This document shows positions 9,189-20,515 of a DNA stretch of 64,000 nucleotides, piece after piece. Source of the stretch: Rhodanobacter sp. C05 (GTDB taxonomy: Bacteria; Pseudomonadota; Gammaproteobacteria; Xanthomonadales; Rhodanobacteraceae); contig NZ_MUNQ01000026.1 in the NCBI RefSeq assembly GCF_002001165.1, positions 124,001 to 188,000 of the forward strand. Reading direction: 5' to 3'. A model generated the notes under the pieces. It worked only from the letters and a program-made list of their open reading frames with translations. It was not told the DNA's origin and searched no databases. Position 1 is the stretch's first letter; each line of letters begins with the position of its first letter. The translations under genes were made by a program, and so were the position numbers.

Positions 9189-10133
9189 TCAGCGCAGCGG
9201 CGGCTGGACCGCCACCGCCTTCTGCTGCTGGCCCAGCGACTCCTTCGCCAGCTCGGCGATGCCGGCCAGCGAACCCAGGATGCCGGTGGCCTCGATCGGC
9301 AGCAGCAGCATCTTCTGGTTTGGCGACTTGGCCATTTCCTTCAGCGCCTCGACGTAGTTGTTGGCGACGAAGTAGTTCAGCGCGTTGACGTTGCCGCCGG
9401 AGATCGCGTCGGAGACCATCGTGGTCGCCTTCGCCTCGGCCTCGGCCGAACGCTCACGCGCCTCCGCGGCGCGGAACGCGGCTTCCTTCTCGCCCTCGGC
9501 GGCCAGAATCACCGACTGCTTCTCGCCCTCGGCCTTGAGGATCGCCGCCTGGCGGAAACCCTCGGCATCGAGGATGTTCGCGCGCTTCTCGCGCTCGGCC
9601 TTCATCTGCCGCGCCATCGCGTCGATCAGGTCGCGCGGCGGCGCGATGTCCTTGATCTCGATGCGGTTGACCTTGACGCCCCACGGATGGGTCGCTTCGT
9701 CCACCACGCGCAGCAGCTTGGCGTTGATCGCGTCACGCTGGCTCAGCGACTCGTCCAGATCCATCGAGCCGAGCACGGTACGGATATTGGTCATGATCAG
9801 CGCCAGTGAAGCCTGCTCGAGGTTGGATACCTCGTAGGCCGCCTTGGAAGCGTCGAGCACCTGATAGAACACCACACCGTCGACGCGCACCACCGCGTTG
9901 TCCTTGGTGATCACGTCCTGCGACGGCACATCGAGCACCTGTTCCATCATGTTGATCTTGCGCCCGACCGCCTGGTAGATCGGGATCAGGAAATGCAGTC
10001 CCGGGCTTAGCGTGCGGGTGTACTTGCCGAAGGTCTCCACCGTCCACTCGAAACCTTGCGGCACGATGCGCACCAGCTTGGCCACACCGACCACGACGAC
10101 GAAGACGATGACCAACGCGAGAATCTGCCCCAT
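9189..10133 (-). CDS. qmcA: SPFH/band-7 (stomatin-like, QmcA-type) membrane protein
   Basis: A 314-residue protein. One N-terminal membrane helix (residues 4-24) precedes [25 protein letters not shown], the start of the SPFH domain. A long Ala/Glu/Lys coiled coil follows (~175-245, with repeated AEGEK/AEARE). Such proteins form oligomeric membrane rafts and modulate FtsH-type proteolysis. Paired with nfeD and the ThrE-like gene in one minus-strand unit. Confidence 0.9.
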   Translation of the reverse strand: MGQILALVIVFVVVVGVAKLVRIVPQGFEWTVETFGKYTRTLSPGLHFLIPIYQAVGRKINMMEQVLDVPSQDVITKDNAVVRVDGVVFYQVLDASKAAYEVSNLEQASLALIMTNIRTVLGSMDLDESLSQRDAINAKLLRVVDEATHPWGVKVNRIEIKDIAPPRDLIDAMARQMKAEREKRANILDAEGFRQAAILKAEGEKQSVILAAEGEKEAAFRAAEARERSAEAEAKATTMVSDAISGGNVNALNYFVANNYVEALKEMAKSPNQKMLLLPIEATGILGSLAGIAELAKESLGQQQKAVAVQPPLR

Positions 10134-10183
10134 GACTTAGTCCCTATCCTTAGAATAAGACTGGAGTATAGGCGAGCCAGCCG

Positions 10184-11569
10184 CTATCTCGATGTCACCT
10201 GCGGCAACAGCAGACTTACCCGCAAACCGCCACCCTCTCGATTGGCCAGCAGCACCCGGCCGCCATGCGCCTCGGTGATTTCGCGCGCCAGCGCCAAGCC
10301 CAGCCCGGTGCCGGAGCGCTTGGTCGAATAGAACGGCAACAGCGCCTGCGACAGCACGGTTTCACTCATGCCTGGGCCGCGATCCGCCACATCGATGCGC
10401 AGCTCGCGCCCCAGGTCATGAATGGCGAGCGTCACCTCATCGTCCACACCGCCCGACTCGTGCGCATTCTTGATCAGGTTTATCAGCACCTGCTCGATCT
10501 GCACTGGATCGAAACGGCCGGGCTGCGCTGGCGCCGGCACTTCAAGCCGGTAGCGGCAATGCAGGGCCAGCCCGTCGAGGAACGGTGTCCACGTCACCGC
10601 TATCGGCTGCGGCGTCGGCAGCTTGGCGAAGCTGGCGTAACCGGCGATGAAACCGTGCAGGTGCAACGCGCGTTCGCTGATGGTGGCGAACACGCTGGGC
10701 AGGCGATCGAGATGGCCACGCCGTGCCAGTTCGGCACCGGAATGCGCCAGCGAGGAAATCGGCGCCAGCGAATTGTTGAGCTCGTGGCTGATCACCCGGA
10801 TCACCCGTTTCCAGGTGGCCACTTCCTGCCGCGACAGCTCGCGCGTCATGCGCCGGAACAGCTGCAACCGATGCGGACGCCCCTGCAGGCGAAATGCACG
10901 CTGCGACAAATGGAAGGTTTCCTCGCTGCCGTCCATGTCCACGCTGAGCAAGGCATCCTCGCCGCTTTCCACCGCGCGGCGCAGCGCCTCCGGCGCATCG
11001 GCCAGCAGCTCGGAAAAATCCAGCCCGTTCAGGTTGCGCCCTTCGTTGAACAGGTGCCGTGAGGCGATGTTCGAGTAGGCGACACGGCCAGCTGCATCGG
11101 TCAGCACCAGCGCCACCGGTGTGTTCTGCACCACCGTGTCCAGCAGCAACTCGCGTTGCACCAGGTGCTGGCGCTGTTCGCGCAAGGTCTGCCCAAGCGC
11201 GTTGTGCATGCGGATCAGTTCGCCCAGCTCGTCACGCCGGTTCACCGCGATGGAGAAGCTGAAATCACCGTCGCGGTAGCTGGCCACTGCACCTTCCAGT
11301 GCACGCAGCAACCGGCTCACCGGCGCCATCACCAGACCAGCCAGCCAGAACGCCAGCGGCAGCAGGAAAACCACGCTGACCAGCAGGCCACCATAGATAC
11401 CCAGCTGCATCGGCGCGCGTATCGTCACTGCAAGATCCTTGCGCAACCACAGCAGCAACTGCGGCAACGGCCATTGCGTCACGCCGGCGTAGACCAGCGC
11501 GCCAGCAAGGCTGGCGGTCAGCAACAGCACGGTAAGCCGCCCACGCAGCGAGTTCAGATGACGCCACAT
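10184..11569 (-). CDS. NtrY-like sensor histidine kinase
   Basis: A 461-residue kinase: two membrane helices (~12-30 and 57-80), a HAMP linker (~80-135), a PAS domain (~140-240), the phosphoacceptor box VISHELNNSLAPISSL with His262, an N-box (LINLIKNAHES), and ATP-binding motifs DRGPGM and GTGLGLAL. The H-box with ELNN is typical of NtrY/NtrB-type kinases that serve sigma-54 activators. ATG 11569 has GGAG upstream. Its partner regulator ends 205 bp before its start. The periplasmic sensor segment is short (~25 residues), suggesting membrane or envelope sensing (inference). Confidence 0.88.
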   Translation of the reverse strand: MWRHLNSLRGRLTVLLLTASLAGALVYAGVTQWPLPQLLLWLRKDLAVTIRAPMQLGIYGGLLVSVVFLLPLAFWLAGLVMAPVSRLLRALEGAVASYRDGDFSFSIAVNRRDELGELIRMHNALGQTLREQRQHLVQRELLLDTVVQNTPVALVLTDAAGRVAYSNIASRHLFNEGRNLNGLDFSELLADAPEALRRAVESGEDALLSVDMDGSEETFHLSQRAFRLQGRPHRLQLFRRMTRELSRQEVATWKRVIRVISHELNNSLAPISSLAHSGAELARRGHLDRLPSVFATISERALHLHGFIAGYASFAKLPTPQPIAVTWTPFLDGLALHCRYRLEVPAPAQPGRFDPVQIEQVLINLIKNAHESGGVDDEVTLAIHDLGRELRIDVADRGPGMSETVLSQALLPFYSTKRSGTGLGLALAREITEAHGGRVLLANREGGGLRVSLLLPQVTSR

Positions 11570-11774
11570 CAAGCGAGCTCCACGATGGTCGGGCGTAGTA
11601 TCAATGGCATCCCGCACCAGCGATCATCGGGAGGTGATACCTGCCGACCGTCAGCAGGGTCTTGCATGCCGGAACAAACATGAAAATGCGTTAACACACG
11701 GCGCCGCTCCCGCTGAATGCCGGCATCTTTGTACGTCGCGTCGGTCGCGACAAGCACGATGATGTCAGCACGGC

Positions 11775-13115
<1,341 letters not shown>

Positions 13116-13246
13116 TTTTCTTCTGCACATGCGGACATGGATGCCGCTCCGCTCACAAAGGTTGCCATGACTACCGGACTAGTCAACGACAACTTGCCCC
13201 GGCCTGCCGGGTCCATCCTGGCAAGCTGATGGTCTCCGCAAGCATC

Positions 13247-13278
13247 GGAGCGGTTTCAATCACGATTGAAACCGCTCC
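13247..13278. terminator. Perfect 15-bp hairpin between regulator and DUF885 peptidase
   Basis: GGAGCGGTTTCAATC, a two-base AC spacer and its exact complement, 52 bases past the peptidase stop. No T-tract follows in either direction, so it may be a Rho-type or stabilising hairpin ending the upstream transcript. It separates the regulatory pair from the peptidase and array. Confidence 0.55.
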
Positions 13279-13329
13279 CGTCGAGGCAAGTTGTGCGAAG
13301 GCACAGACTAACCGATCCAGGCCGCCGTC

Positions 13330-15174
13330 TTACCCTGCCACAGCCACCGGATGTGCCGGTGCCTTGCCTGCCTTCACCGCGGCGATCCAGTCGTTGACCC
13401 GCGTCTCCAGCACGTCCAGCGGCAGCGCACCACCACCGAGGATCTCGTCGTGGAAGGCACGGATGTCGAACTGGTCGCCCAGCTCCTGCTTCGCCCGTGC
13501 GCGCAGTTCGAGGATCTTCAGCTCACCCGTCTTGTAGGCCAGAGCCTGAGCCGGCCAGGTGATGTAGCGATCGGTCTCGGCTTGCACGTCCGGCTCATCC
13601 TCGCTGGAATGCGCGTGGAAGAAGTCCACCATCTGCTGACGCGTCCAGTGCTTGTAGTGCACGCCGGTATCGAGCACCAGGCGATCGGCACGCAGCAGTT
13701 CATCGGACAGGCGGCCATAGTCAGACAGCGGATCCTTGTAGAAACCGATGTCCTTGCCCAACTGCTCCGAATACAGCGCCCAGCCCTCGATGTAGGCGGT
13801 ATAGCCAGCCTGCTGACGGAACGGCGGCAGCGCCGGCAGCGTCTGCGCGATCGAGATCTGCAGGTGATGGCCGGGAACGCCTTCGTGATACGAGGTCGAC
13901 TCGATCGTCAGCACGCTGCGATTGGCGAAATCGCCGGTGTTGACGAAGATCTGACCCGGCCGCGAACCATCCGGTGTGCCCTGGTGGTATTCGGCAGCCG
14001 CGGCTTCTTTCTCGCGGAACGCTTCGACCGGCACCACTTCGACCTTGGTCTTCGGCAACATGCCGAACAGTTTCGGCAATTCGGGCTGCATCTGTGCCAG
14101 ATAGCCGCGATAACGGTTGAGGATGTCGTCGCGTGAGGTGGCGTGCGTCTTCGGATTGCTCTTCAGCGAGGCGCGGAAGCTGGCCAGGTCGGCGAAGCCC
14201 TGCGACTTCGCGATCTTCGTCATCTCGCCCTCGATCCGCTTGACCTCGTCCAGGCCCAATTCGTGGATCTGCTGCGGGGCCTTCTCGGTGGTGGTCATCT
14301 GCTCCACGTCGTAGCGATAGATCGCGTCGCCATTCGGCAAGTCCCACACACCCGGCTCGGCTCGGCCGTGCGGTGCGTAATCCCTGGCCACGAACTCGCC
14401 CAGCTTGCGGTAGGCCGGGCGTACGTCATTGTCGATCGCAGCGAGGATCTCGTCGTGCAGACGCTTCTGGTCGGCCTCAGAAACCGACTTCGGGAAATGC
14501 TTCAGGGGCTCGGCAAACACGCTGTCCATGCCGGCCGGCTTCCCGATGCTGTCGATCTGCGTGACCACCTTTTCCAGCAGATACTTCGGCGGCATCATCT
14601 TGTCGTGCATGCCCTGTCTGGCCACGCCGATGACCTGGTCGAAGCCCTGCGGCACCGCCTTGAGGCGGGCAAGGTAATCTTCGTACTCCTTGGTATTGTC
14701 GAACGGGATCGAGCTGACGAAGCCCGCAAGTGCCAGGTGTGCGCCGCTCATTTGATCCAGCGGCATTTCGTTCAACTTGAGGTCGTAGGCCTTCAGACTG
14801 TCCTTGAGCTGCCGAACCATCAGCTGCTGGTTGAGTTTGTCGGTATCGGAGAAACCGCTGGTGTCGATCGCATTGAAGCGCTTGAGAAAATCCGCCGTGG
14901 ACTGGCGCTCGGCTGCTGCATGCGCCAGCGAGAGGTCGCTCCAGCGATCGTTGTAACGCAGGTCGCCCAGGATCGTCGCGAACTCGGGGCTGTTCTGCAG
15001 CGTGTGCTGCCATTGCTCCGCCAGCAGCGCATTGAGCGCCTTCACCCGGGTCGCCACATCCGTCTGCGCAGACTGCACCGCTGACGCGGCCTGCACTGGT
15101 GAAATCGCAGTGGATGAAATCACGGTCACCGAGCCCAGCAGGCTCGCACAAATCAGCAATGGCAAGGTCTTCAT
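13330..15174 (-). CDS. Exported DUF885-family metallopeptidase-like protein
   Basis: A 614-residue protein with an N-terminal signal peptide (MKTLPLLICASLLGS...SPVQA). The family hallmark YHEGVPGHHLQ with HExxxxH lies in the C-terminal half, followed by GWALYSEQLGKDIG with a conserved Glu, matching zinc-peptidase-like DUF885 proteins. ATG 15174 has GGAGA nine bases upstream and gives a clean signal peptide; longer in-frame starts do not. It lies directly downstream of the last permease of the array, same strand, 91 bp apart. Substrate unknown; a role in processing or degrading peptides handled by the array is speculation. Confidence 0.85.
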   Translation of the reverse strand: MKTLPLLICASLLGSVTVISSTAISPVQAASAVQSAQTDVATRVKALNALLAEQWQHTLQNSPEFATILGDLRYNDRWSDLSLAHAAAERQSTADFLKRFNAIDTSGFSDTDKLNQQLMVRQLKDSLKAYDLKLNEMPLDQMSGAHLALAGFVSSIPFDNTKEYEDYLARLKAVPQGFDQVIGVARQGMHDKMMPPKYLLEKVVTQIDSIGKPAGMDSVFAEPLKHFPKSVSEADQKRLHDEILAAIDNDVRPAYRKLGEFVARDYAPHGRAEPGVWDLPNGDAIYRYDVEQMTTTEKAPQQIHELGLDEVKRIEGEMTKIAKSQGFADLASFRASLKSNPKTHATSRDDILNRYRGYLAQMQPELPKLFGMLPKTKVEVVPVEAFREKEAAAAEYHQGTPDGSRPGQIFVNTGDFANRSVLTIESTSYHEGVPGHHLQISIAQTLPALPPFRQQAGYTAYIEGWALYSEQLGKDIGFYKDPLSDYGRLSDELLRADRLVLDTGVHYKHWTRQQMVDFFHAHSSEDEPDVQAETDRYITWPAQALAYKTGELKILELRARAKQELGDQFDIRAFHDEILGGGALPLDVLETRVNDWIAAVKAGKAPAHPVAVAG

Positions 15175-15265
15175 CAGGCGCATTCTCCAGGGCATGTTCA
15201 TGGGCTCATGAACACTCATTGTGACTGCCACGAGACGCATCCTCCCGTGCCAGATTGCATGGTAC

Positions 15266-16501
15266 TTACACCGACTGCGTTGCCACCACCGGGGGTACGG
15301 CTGCCGCGCGCAACGCCGGGCCGAGCACCGCCAGCTGACCAAGTCCCCACAAGACCAGCGCGCCGATCGGCAGGTAATGCCACGGCAGTCGCGGCAGCTC
15401 GTACTGCGTCATCAGCGCAGCGTTCAACACGAACGCCAGCAGCGTGCCCAATGCTATGCCACCGCTGACGATCAGGAAGTTCTCGGTCTGGAAGTAACGC
15501 AGGGTGTCGCCGCGGGTGGCACCGATCGCACGGCGTATGCCGATGCTGCGGCGGCGCTGCTGCACCCAGAAATTCGCCAGCCCGGTGATGCCCAATGCAG
15601 TGACAAACAGCAGGCCGAATCCGGATGCCAGCAACAGGCCGATCATGGTGGTGTCGCGCTGAAAGTACGCCTCGCGCATCTGGGCATAGGTACGCATGCC
15701 GCTTGCCGGAATGATCCGTTCGGGACTGAGCTGTTGGAGCTTCTCTGCGGCCATCCGCAGCACGCGTTCGCGATCCTGCGGCGCACTGCGCAACAGGTAT
15801 GTCACCTCGCCGTCGTTCGGCAACATGGGAAACAGCATCGCGTACTGGTTCACTTCCGGCGCACGCAAGTGGGGACGCAACAAGGTATCAACGATGCCGA
15901 TGACACGAATCGGCTTGGCGCCACCGGCATAGACGCTCTGACCCAGCGCGTCCTTGCCGGGGTAGAGCTTTTCTGCAAGCGCACGACTGAGGATCGCCAC
16001 GTGCACGTCCGAGCCGGCCACATATTCATCGGCACGGAAATCGCGTCCTGCGATCAGATGCAGTCCCAGCGCCCCGACTTCGCCCTGGGTGCCGCCATAA
16101 ACAGCCGGTTGCACGCAAAGGCCGTCACGCATCATCGACCGGGCAGCGATCGCCTTGGCCAAGTCCTCGGCACTGGCGCAGGTGCCATAAGACGATTCGT
16201 CTCGCCCCAGTGGCAACGTATCGACAGCCACCGCCGCCGTGACGCCAGGAACTGCGCGCAACCCGGCCAGATCAGCGGCGTGGCGCGCGAGCCTGTTTTC
16301 GCTTTTATCGATGGATTCGCTGTTGAGCATCGACAACCCGGCTTCGTCGACGCCGCTGGGCAACGTGACCTGCTCCACCCGGTTGGCGATCATGAACACC
16401 ACGTTGCAGACGATCGCGCAGGTCAGCGCCACCTGCAGCATCAGCAGCGACGCGGTGAGCTTGTGGTGACTCAGGCTGGAAAGAATCGGTCGCAGTTGCA
16501 T
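15266..16501 (-). CDS. MacB/FtsX-type permease, A-type, pair 1
   Basis: A 411-residue permease and the last gene of the array. Start MQLRPILSSLSHHK, one membrane helix (~15-40), a periplasmic MacB-core-like domain (~45-280), then three membrane helices. The cytoplasmic coupling motif is WVQQRRRSIGIRRAIGATRGD and the end is PPVVATQSV. No ATPase domain. ATG 16501 has AGGA six bases upstream; an ATG two codons earlier sits directly on that site. Eight bases separate it from the pair-1 B stop, whose TAG overlaps the ribosome-binding site. Expected to form a heterodimer with that B protein and use the array's single ATPase. Confidence 0.88.
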   Translation of the reverse strand: MQLRPILSSLSHHKLTASLLMLQVALTCAIVCNVVFMIANRVEQVTLPSGVDEAGLSMLNSESIDKSENRLARHAADLAGLRAVPGVTAAVAVDTLPLGRDESSYGTCASAEDLAKAIAARSMMRDGLCVQPAVYGGTQGEVGALGLHLIAGRDFRADEYVAGSDVHVAILSRALAEKLYPGKDALGQSVYAGGAKPIRVIGIVDTLLRPHLRAPEVNQYAMLFPMLPNDGEVTYLLRSAPQDRERVLRMAAEKLQQLSPERIIPASGMRTYAQMREAYFQRDTTMIGLLLASGFGLLFVTALGITGLANFWVQQRRRSIGIRRAIGATRGDTLRYFQTENFLIVSGGIALGTLLAFVLNAALMTQYELPRLPWHYLPIGALVLWGLGQLAVLGPALRAAAVPPVVATQSV

Positions 16502-16509
16502 GATCATTC

Positions 16510-17817
16510 CTAGAGGGTCTTCAGCTGCAGCGCAGGCGCTATACGGCAGGCACGCCAGGCCGGCAACAGACCGGCCAGCACGCTTGCCAGCATCGCGAGC
16601 ACGAAGGTGCCGATCAACATGGAGACGTCCATCTGCGCCAGATGCGCATAATCGTCGGGACGATGCCGCACACTCCACAACCCCAGCTGGGCAATGGCCA
16701 GCCCCAACACACCGCCGGCCAGACCGATCACCGCCGACTCGATGCCGAACTGCAGGAAGATGTCGCGCCGCCGCGCACCCAGCGCACGCCGGACACTGAC
16801 CTCACCACTGCGGCGCAGAAACTTCGCCAGCAACAACGCCACGATGTTGATCATGCATACCAGCAGGAAACCGAGCGCCAGCCACAGCTGCAGGCGGACG
16901 TCGGCTGGCACCAGATTCTGGCGATCCAGCCAGTTCATCAGTCCGTAGAGTCGGGCCTGGGTTGGCGGCCGCTCGAAACGGCCCAACGCCTTCTGTTGCG
17001 CCGAGTAGTCGATCAGGAACTGCCGATATGCAGCAACCTGCGCCGCATCCTTCAACTGCACCCACACCTGCAACCAGGTGAGTACCGGGCTTTTCATGTC
17101 ACCTTCGAACGAGGACCAGCTCGACTGGTTGCTATTGGTATCGAACTTCAGGTCCAGCGCCGTCGACAACGGCAGGAAGAACTGGTCGGCATCATCGAAC
17201 ACCTTGGCTGAGGCATCCGCATAGAACATCGGCTTCGGTTGCCAGTCGGCGCTGACACCGATGACACGCAAGTCGGCGTCACCGAATCGCACCATGCGAC
17301 CGATGCTGTCGTCGGTTCCAAACAGCTTGCGACTGAGTGTGTCGCTCAGCACCACGACGCGTGTTCGTCCCGCATCATCCGCCGCCGACCAGCCCTGGCC
17401 GCGCAGGAACGGCACGCCGAACATCGCAAAGAAATCGGTGGTGGCATAGCGACCATCGACGTAGAACGGCCGCAGTCCTGCTTGCGCCGGTCGTATCAGC
17501 AGGGCTCCACCGGCCATCGCCGCCTGCCGCTCGGCGCGATGCGCCGCCACCAGGGCCATTGCATCTGGCCAGGTGAAATTCAAGCGCGGGTCTGGACCGT
17601 ATGCACTTTGCTGATACTTCAGCGGCAACGGATCGAGCTGCGGGCAATACAGCTGGCCGCTGCGTTCCGGCAGGGGATCGCCCGACATCACATGCAGCAC
17701 GGTGAGCATCGTCATGCTGGCACCGATGCCCAGTCCGATCGCCAGCACCATCAGTGCGGTGAGCACCTTGTTGCGCTTCAGGCTGCGTAACGCCAGATCG
17801 AGGTAATAGCCGAACAT
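16510..17817 (-). CDS. MacB/FtsX-type permease, B-type, pair 1
   Basis: A 435-residue permease beginning MFGYYLDLALRSLKRNK with helix 1 at ~20-42 (GIGASMTMLTVLHVMSGDPLP). Its large periplasmic domain (~45-300) includes YATTDFFAMFGVPFLRGQGW, found in every B member. Three C-terminal helices surround the coupling motif RRSGEVSVRRALGARRRD, and it ends QLKTL. ATG 17817 was chosen over an upstream codon because all B proteins start MF-x-YY. Fifty-six bases follow the previous A gene. Confidence 0.88.
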   Translation of the reverse strand: MFGYYLDLALRSLKRNKVLTALMVLAIGLGIGASMTMLTVLHVMSGDPLPERSGQLYCPQLDPLPLKYQQSAYGPDPRLNFTWPDAMALVAAHRAERQAAMAGGALLIRPAQAGLRPFYVDGRYATTDFFAMFGVPFLRGQGWSAADDAGRTRVVVLSDTLSRKLFGTDDSIGRMVRFGDADLRVIGVSADWQPKPMFYADASAKVFDDADQFFLPLSTALDLKFDTNSNQSSWSSFEGDMKSPVLTWLQVWVQLKDAAQVAAYRQFLIDYSAQQKALGRFERPPTQARLYGLMNWLDRQNLVPADVRLQLWLALGFLLVCMINIVALLLAKFLRRSGEVSVRRALGARRRDIFLQFGIESAVIGLAGGVLGLAIAQLGLWSVRHRPDDYAHLAQMDVSMLIGTFVLAMLASVLAGLLPAWRACRIAPALQLKTL

Positions 17818-17873
17818 TCCATGTATTCCTGCAATGGTTGAAAGCATCGGACGCCCTTACCGACTTCTACTCG

Positions 17874-19079
17874 TCACACCGACCGCGTCGCCACCACCGG
17901 TGGCACCGCTGCCGCACGCCGCGCCGGACCGAACACGGCAAGCTGGCCAAGAAGCCACAGTGCGATCGCGCTGCCGGGCAGGTAATACCAGGGCATGCGA
18001 TTCATCTCGTAGTGCTCCATCAGGTACAGGTTGATGCCGAACGCCAGCATCACGCCGATTAGGGTACCTGTCGTACTGAGCAGGAAATTCTCGGTACGGA
18101 AATAGCTGAGGATATGTCCGCGCGTGGCACCCACGGCACGGCGGATGCCGATCTGTCGCCGTCGCTGCTGCACCCAGAAACTGGTCAGGCCGACGATGCC
18201 GAAGGCCGTCACCGCCAGCATCACCACGCACACCAGCACCAGCATCCACACCATGCTGTTGCTATCGGCGAAATAGTCGGAACGCATTCCGGCATAAGTC
18301 TTCCCTTCCACAACGGCACCCGGCTGCAGCTTGCCCAGCACCTGCACCGCCTCGCGCACGACGCGCTCGCGATCCTGCGGTGTGCTGCGCAACATGTAGT
18401 CGCCCATCACCCCGTCGGGTTGCAAAGGAAAGAACACGCTGGAATACATGCCGCCGGGACCGCTGAATTTGGGGTCCTGTGCCAGCACGTCAGCGACCAC
18501 ACCCACGACCGTCCAGCCCGTGGCGTTGGAATACAAGGTCTTGCCCAGTGCGCTCTGACCTGGCCACAACCTGTTCGCGTCGCTCTGCGTGACCAGCGCG
18601 ACATGGCCGGTGGAGCTGAAATTCTTGAAACCGCTGCCGGCATATTCGCCCGCATTGAACCACCGACCCTGCAGCAAACGCAGCCCCATGGCCCGCTCGC
18701 CGTCGCTGCCGATGAAATACACCGATGTGTTCACCGTGGTATTCGCATCCGGCTTGGCGACGAAGGGCGACAGGGCCGGATTCTGATCCAGCGGCATGCT
18801 GGTTGCCGCGGCCACCGCCGTGACGCCGGCGATGCCGCGCAAGGCGACAAGGTTGCGTGGAATCTCGCTGGCGGCGAGTTTCGGATCGGCCCCATTCACG
18901 GTGATCACCGCGATGCCCTGTTCGTCGATCGCATTCGACCAGTGGATGCTGGCCACGCGCTGGCCGATCATGAAGACGGCATTGCAGAGCACTGCGCAGG
19001 CCAGCGCGATCTCCAGCACGATCAGAGCGGCCGGGATGCGGTGCTTGCGCAGACTGGCGAGTATCGGACGGATTTCCAT
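17874..19079 (-). CDS. MacB/FtsX-type permease, A-type, pair 2
   Basis: The shortest A member (401 residues): start MEIRPILASLRKHR, helix 1 ending AVFMIGQRV, periplasmic domain, coupling motif WVQQRRRQIGIRRAVGATRG, end PPVVATRSV. ATG 19079 has AAGGA eight bases upstream. It is the only member separated from its B partner by a real gap (59 bp); the other intact pairs are spaced 7-10 bp, so coupling may be looser here. Confidence 0.88.
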   Translation of the reverse strand: MEIRPILASLRKHRIPAALIVLEIALACAVLCNAVFMIGQRVASIHWSNAIDEQGIAVITVNGADPKLAASEIPRNLVALRGIAGVTAVAAATSMPLDQNPALSPFVAKPDANTTVNTSVYFIGSDGERAMGLRLLQGRWFNAGEYAGSGFKNFSSTGHVALVTQSDANRLWPGQSALGKTLYSNATGWTVVGVVADVLAQDPKFSGPGGMYSSVFFPLQPDGVMGDYMLRSTPQDRERVVREAVQVLGKLQPGAVVEGKTYAGMRSDYFADSNSMVWMLVLVCVVMLAVTAFGIVGLTSFWVQQRRRQIGIRRAVGATRGHILSYFRTENFLLSTTGTLIGVMLAFGINLYLMEHYEMNRMPWYYLPGSAIALWLLGQLAVFGPARRAAAVPPVVATRSV

Positions 19080-19138
19080 GTGTGCTTCCTTGAAGAGTGC
19101 GGCCATGGATGGCCACTTTCACGCGCAGGGAAAGCGCA

Positions 19139-20449
19139 TCAACTGGCTTTCAGTTGCGGAGCGGGCGCGACCACGCAGGCGCGCCACGCCGGCAGCAGGC
19201 CGGCGACCAGGCTGGAAACCAGCGCGACCACGAAGGTGAACAGGAACATCGACAGATCCAGATGCGCGAGGCTGGCGTACTGCGCCGGCTGGTGGCGGAT
19301 GCCCCACAAGCCCAGTTCGGCGAAGCCCAGACCCAGCACGCCGCCGGCCACGCCGACGATGCCGGCCTCAACCATGAACTGCAGGAAGATCGCGCCGCGC
19401 GAAGCACCCAGCGCGCGGCGCACGCCGATCTCGCGCGAGCGGCGCAGGCACTTGGCCAACAGCAGGCCGACCGTGTTCACCACGCAGATCAGCAGGAAGC
19501 CGAGTGCCATGCCGGCCTGCAGGCGCACATCATCGGGCACCACCTGTTCGTTGCGCAGCCATGACATGAGGTCCCACAAGCCCACCCTGGACAGTTGGAA
19601 CCGTCCCAGCGCAACCTGCTGCTGCGCATAGTTGCCCAGGAACAGCTTGTAGGCCGGGGCCTCGTCGGCGCTGGACAACTGCACCCACAGGCCCAGCCAG
19701 ATGCTTTGGGCGGTCTCCAGATGCTGCATGTCGGTATGCTCCGGCCCGTACGACATGACCGTGTTCGGCGTCATGCCATCGGCACGCACACTCTGCAAGG
19801 GCATGAACACCGCCTCGCCCTTGCCGTAATCGCGGCCGCCCAGATGTACCGCATAGAAGCGCGGCTGCGGCGCCCAGGGCCGCAGCACGCCGATGATGCG
19901 GAAGTCGTGATCCTCGATGCGGATCGTGCGCCCCACGCTGTTCGCACCTCCGAACAGTTTGTCATTGAGGAAACCCGCGATCACCACGACCTGCGCACGG
20001 CTTTCGTCGTCCGTCGAACCCCAGCCAGCGCCGTATTGGAATGGTGCGTCGAACATCGGAAAGAAGTCAGACGTGGTCAGCACCCCGTCGGCATAGAACG
20101 GTTTTCCGCCCTGCCCCTGCGGCGTCAGCTTGACCTGCGACAGCGCCATCACCGCCTGCCGCTCCGCCTTGCGGGCATGCAGCAGATTCATGGCATCGAT
20201 GTAGCTCATGAGCCACGGCAACTTTTTTCCACTGCGCGAGAAAGGCTGGTCTTTGGGATAGGGATCGAGCTGCGGATAGAACAACTGCGCGCTCTTCTGC
20301 GGCAACGGATCGCCCGACAGCAGCTTGAGCACGGTCAGCGTGGTGATCGTGGCGCCGATGCCCAGCGCCAGTGCCAGCACCATCAACGTGGTGAGCACCT
20401 TGTTGCGCCTGAGGCTGCGCAGTGCCAGATCGAGGTAGTAGGCGAACAT
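19139..20449 (-). CDS. MacB/FtsX-type permease, B-type, pair 2
   Basis: 436 residues: MFAYYLDLALRSLRRNK, then TTLTVLKLLSGDPLP after helix 1, a periplasmic domain with LTTSDFFPMFDAPFQYGAGW, the coupling motif RRSREIGVRRALGASRGA and the end QLKAS. ATG 20449 has AAGGA seven bases upstream. It ends with an Ala/Pro stretch (VAPAPQLKAS) unlike the APALQLK of most B members. Confidence 0.88.
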   Translation of the reverse strand: MFAYYLDLALRSLRRNKVLTTLMVLALALGIGATITTLTVLKLLSGDPLPQKSAQLFYPQLDPYPKDQPFSRSGKKLPWLMSYIDAMNLLHARKAERQAVMALSQVKLTPQGQGGKPFYADGVLTTSDFFPMFDAPFQYGAGWGSTDDESRAQVVVIAGFLNDKLFGGANSVGRTIRIEDHDFRIIGVLRPWAPQPRFYAVHLGGRDYGKGEAVFMPLQSVRADGMTPNTVMSYGPEHTDMQHLETAQSIWLGLWVQLSSADEAPAYKLFLGNYAQQQVALGRFQLSRVGLWDLMSWLRNEQVVPDDVRLQAGMALGFLLICVVNTVGLLLAKCLRRSREIGVRRALGASRGAIFLQFMVEAGIVGVAGGVLGLGFAELGLWGIRHQPAQYASLAHLDLSMFLFTFVVALVSSLVAGLLPAWRACVVAPAPQLKAS

Positions 20450-20515
20450 GGTTGATCCTTCGCGTTGCCGTGCAGGCTCTTCCCAGATCATCGGGAGGAG
20501 TGACATTTCAAACTT

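Noticed and set aside
13132..13137. CGGACA half-site upstream of the response regulator as evidence for autoregulation
   Set aside because: A single six-base half-site without a partner is expected by chance in this GC-rich DNA, and no sigma-54 promoter was found there.
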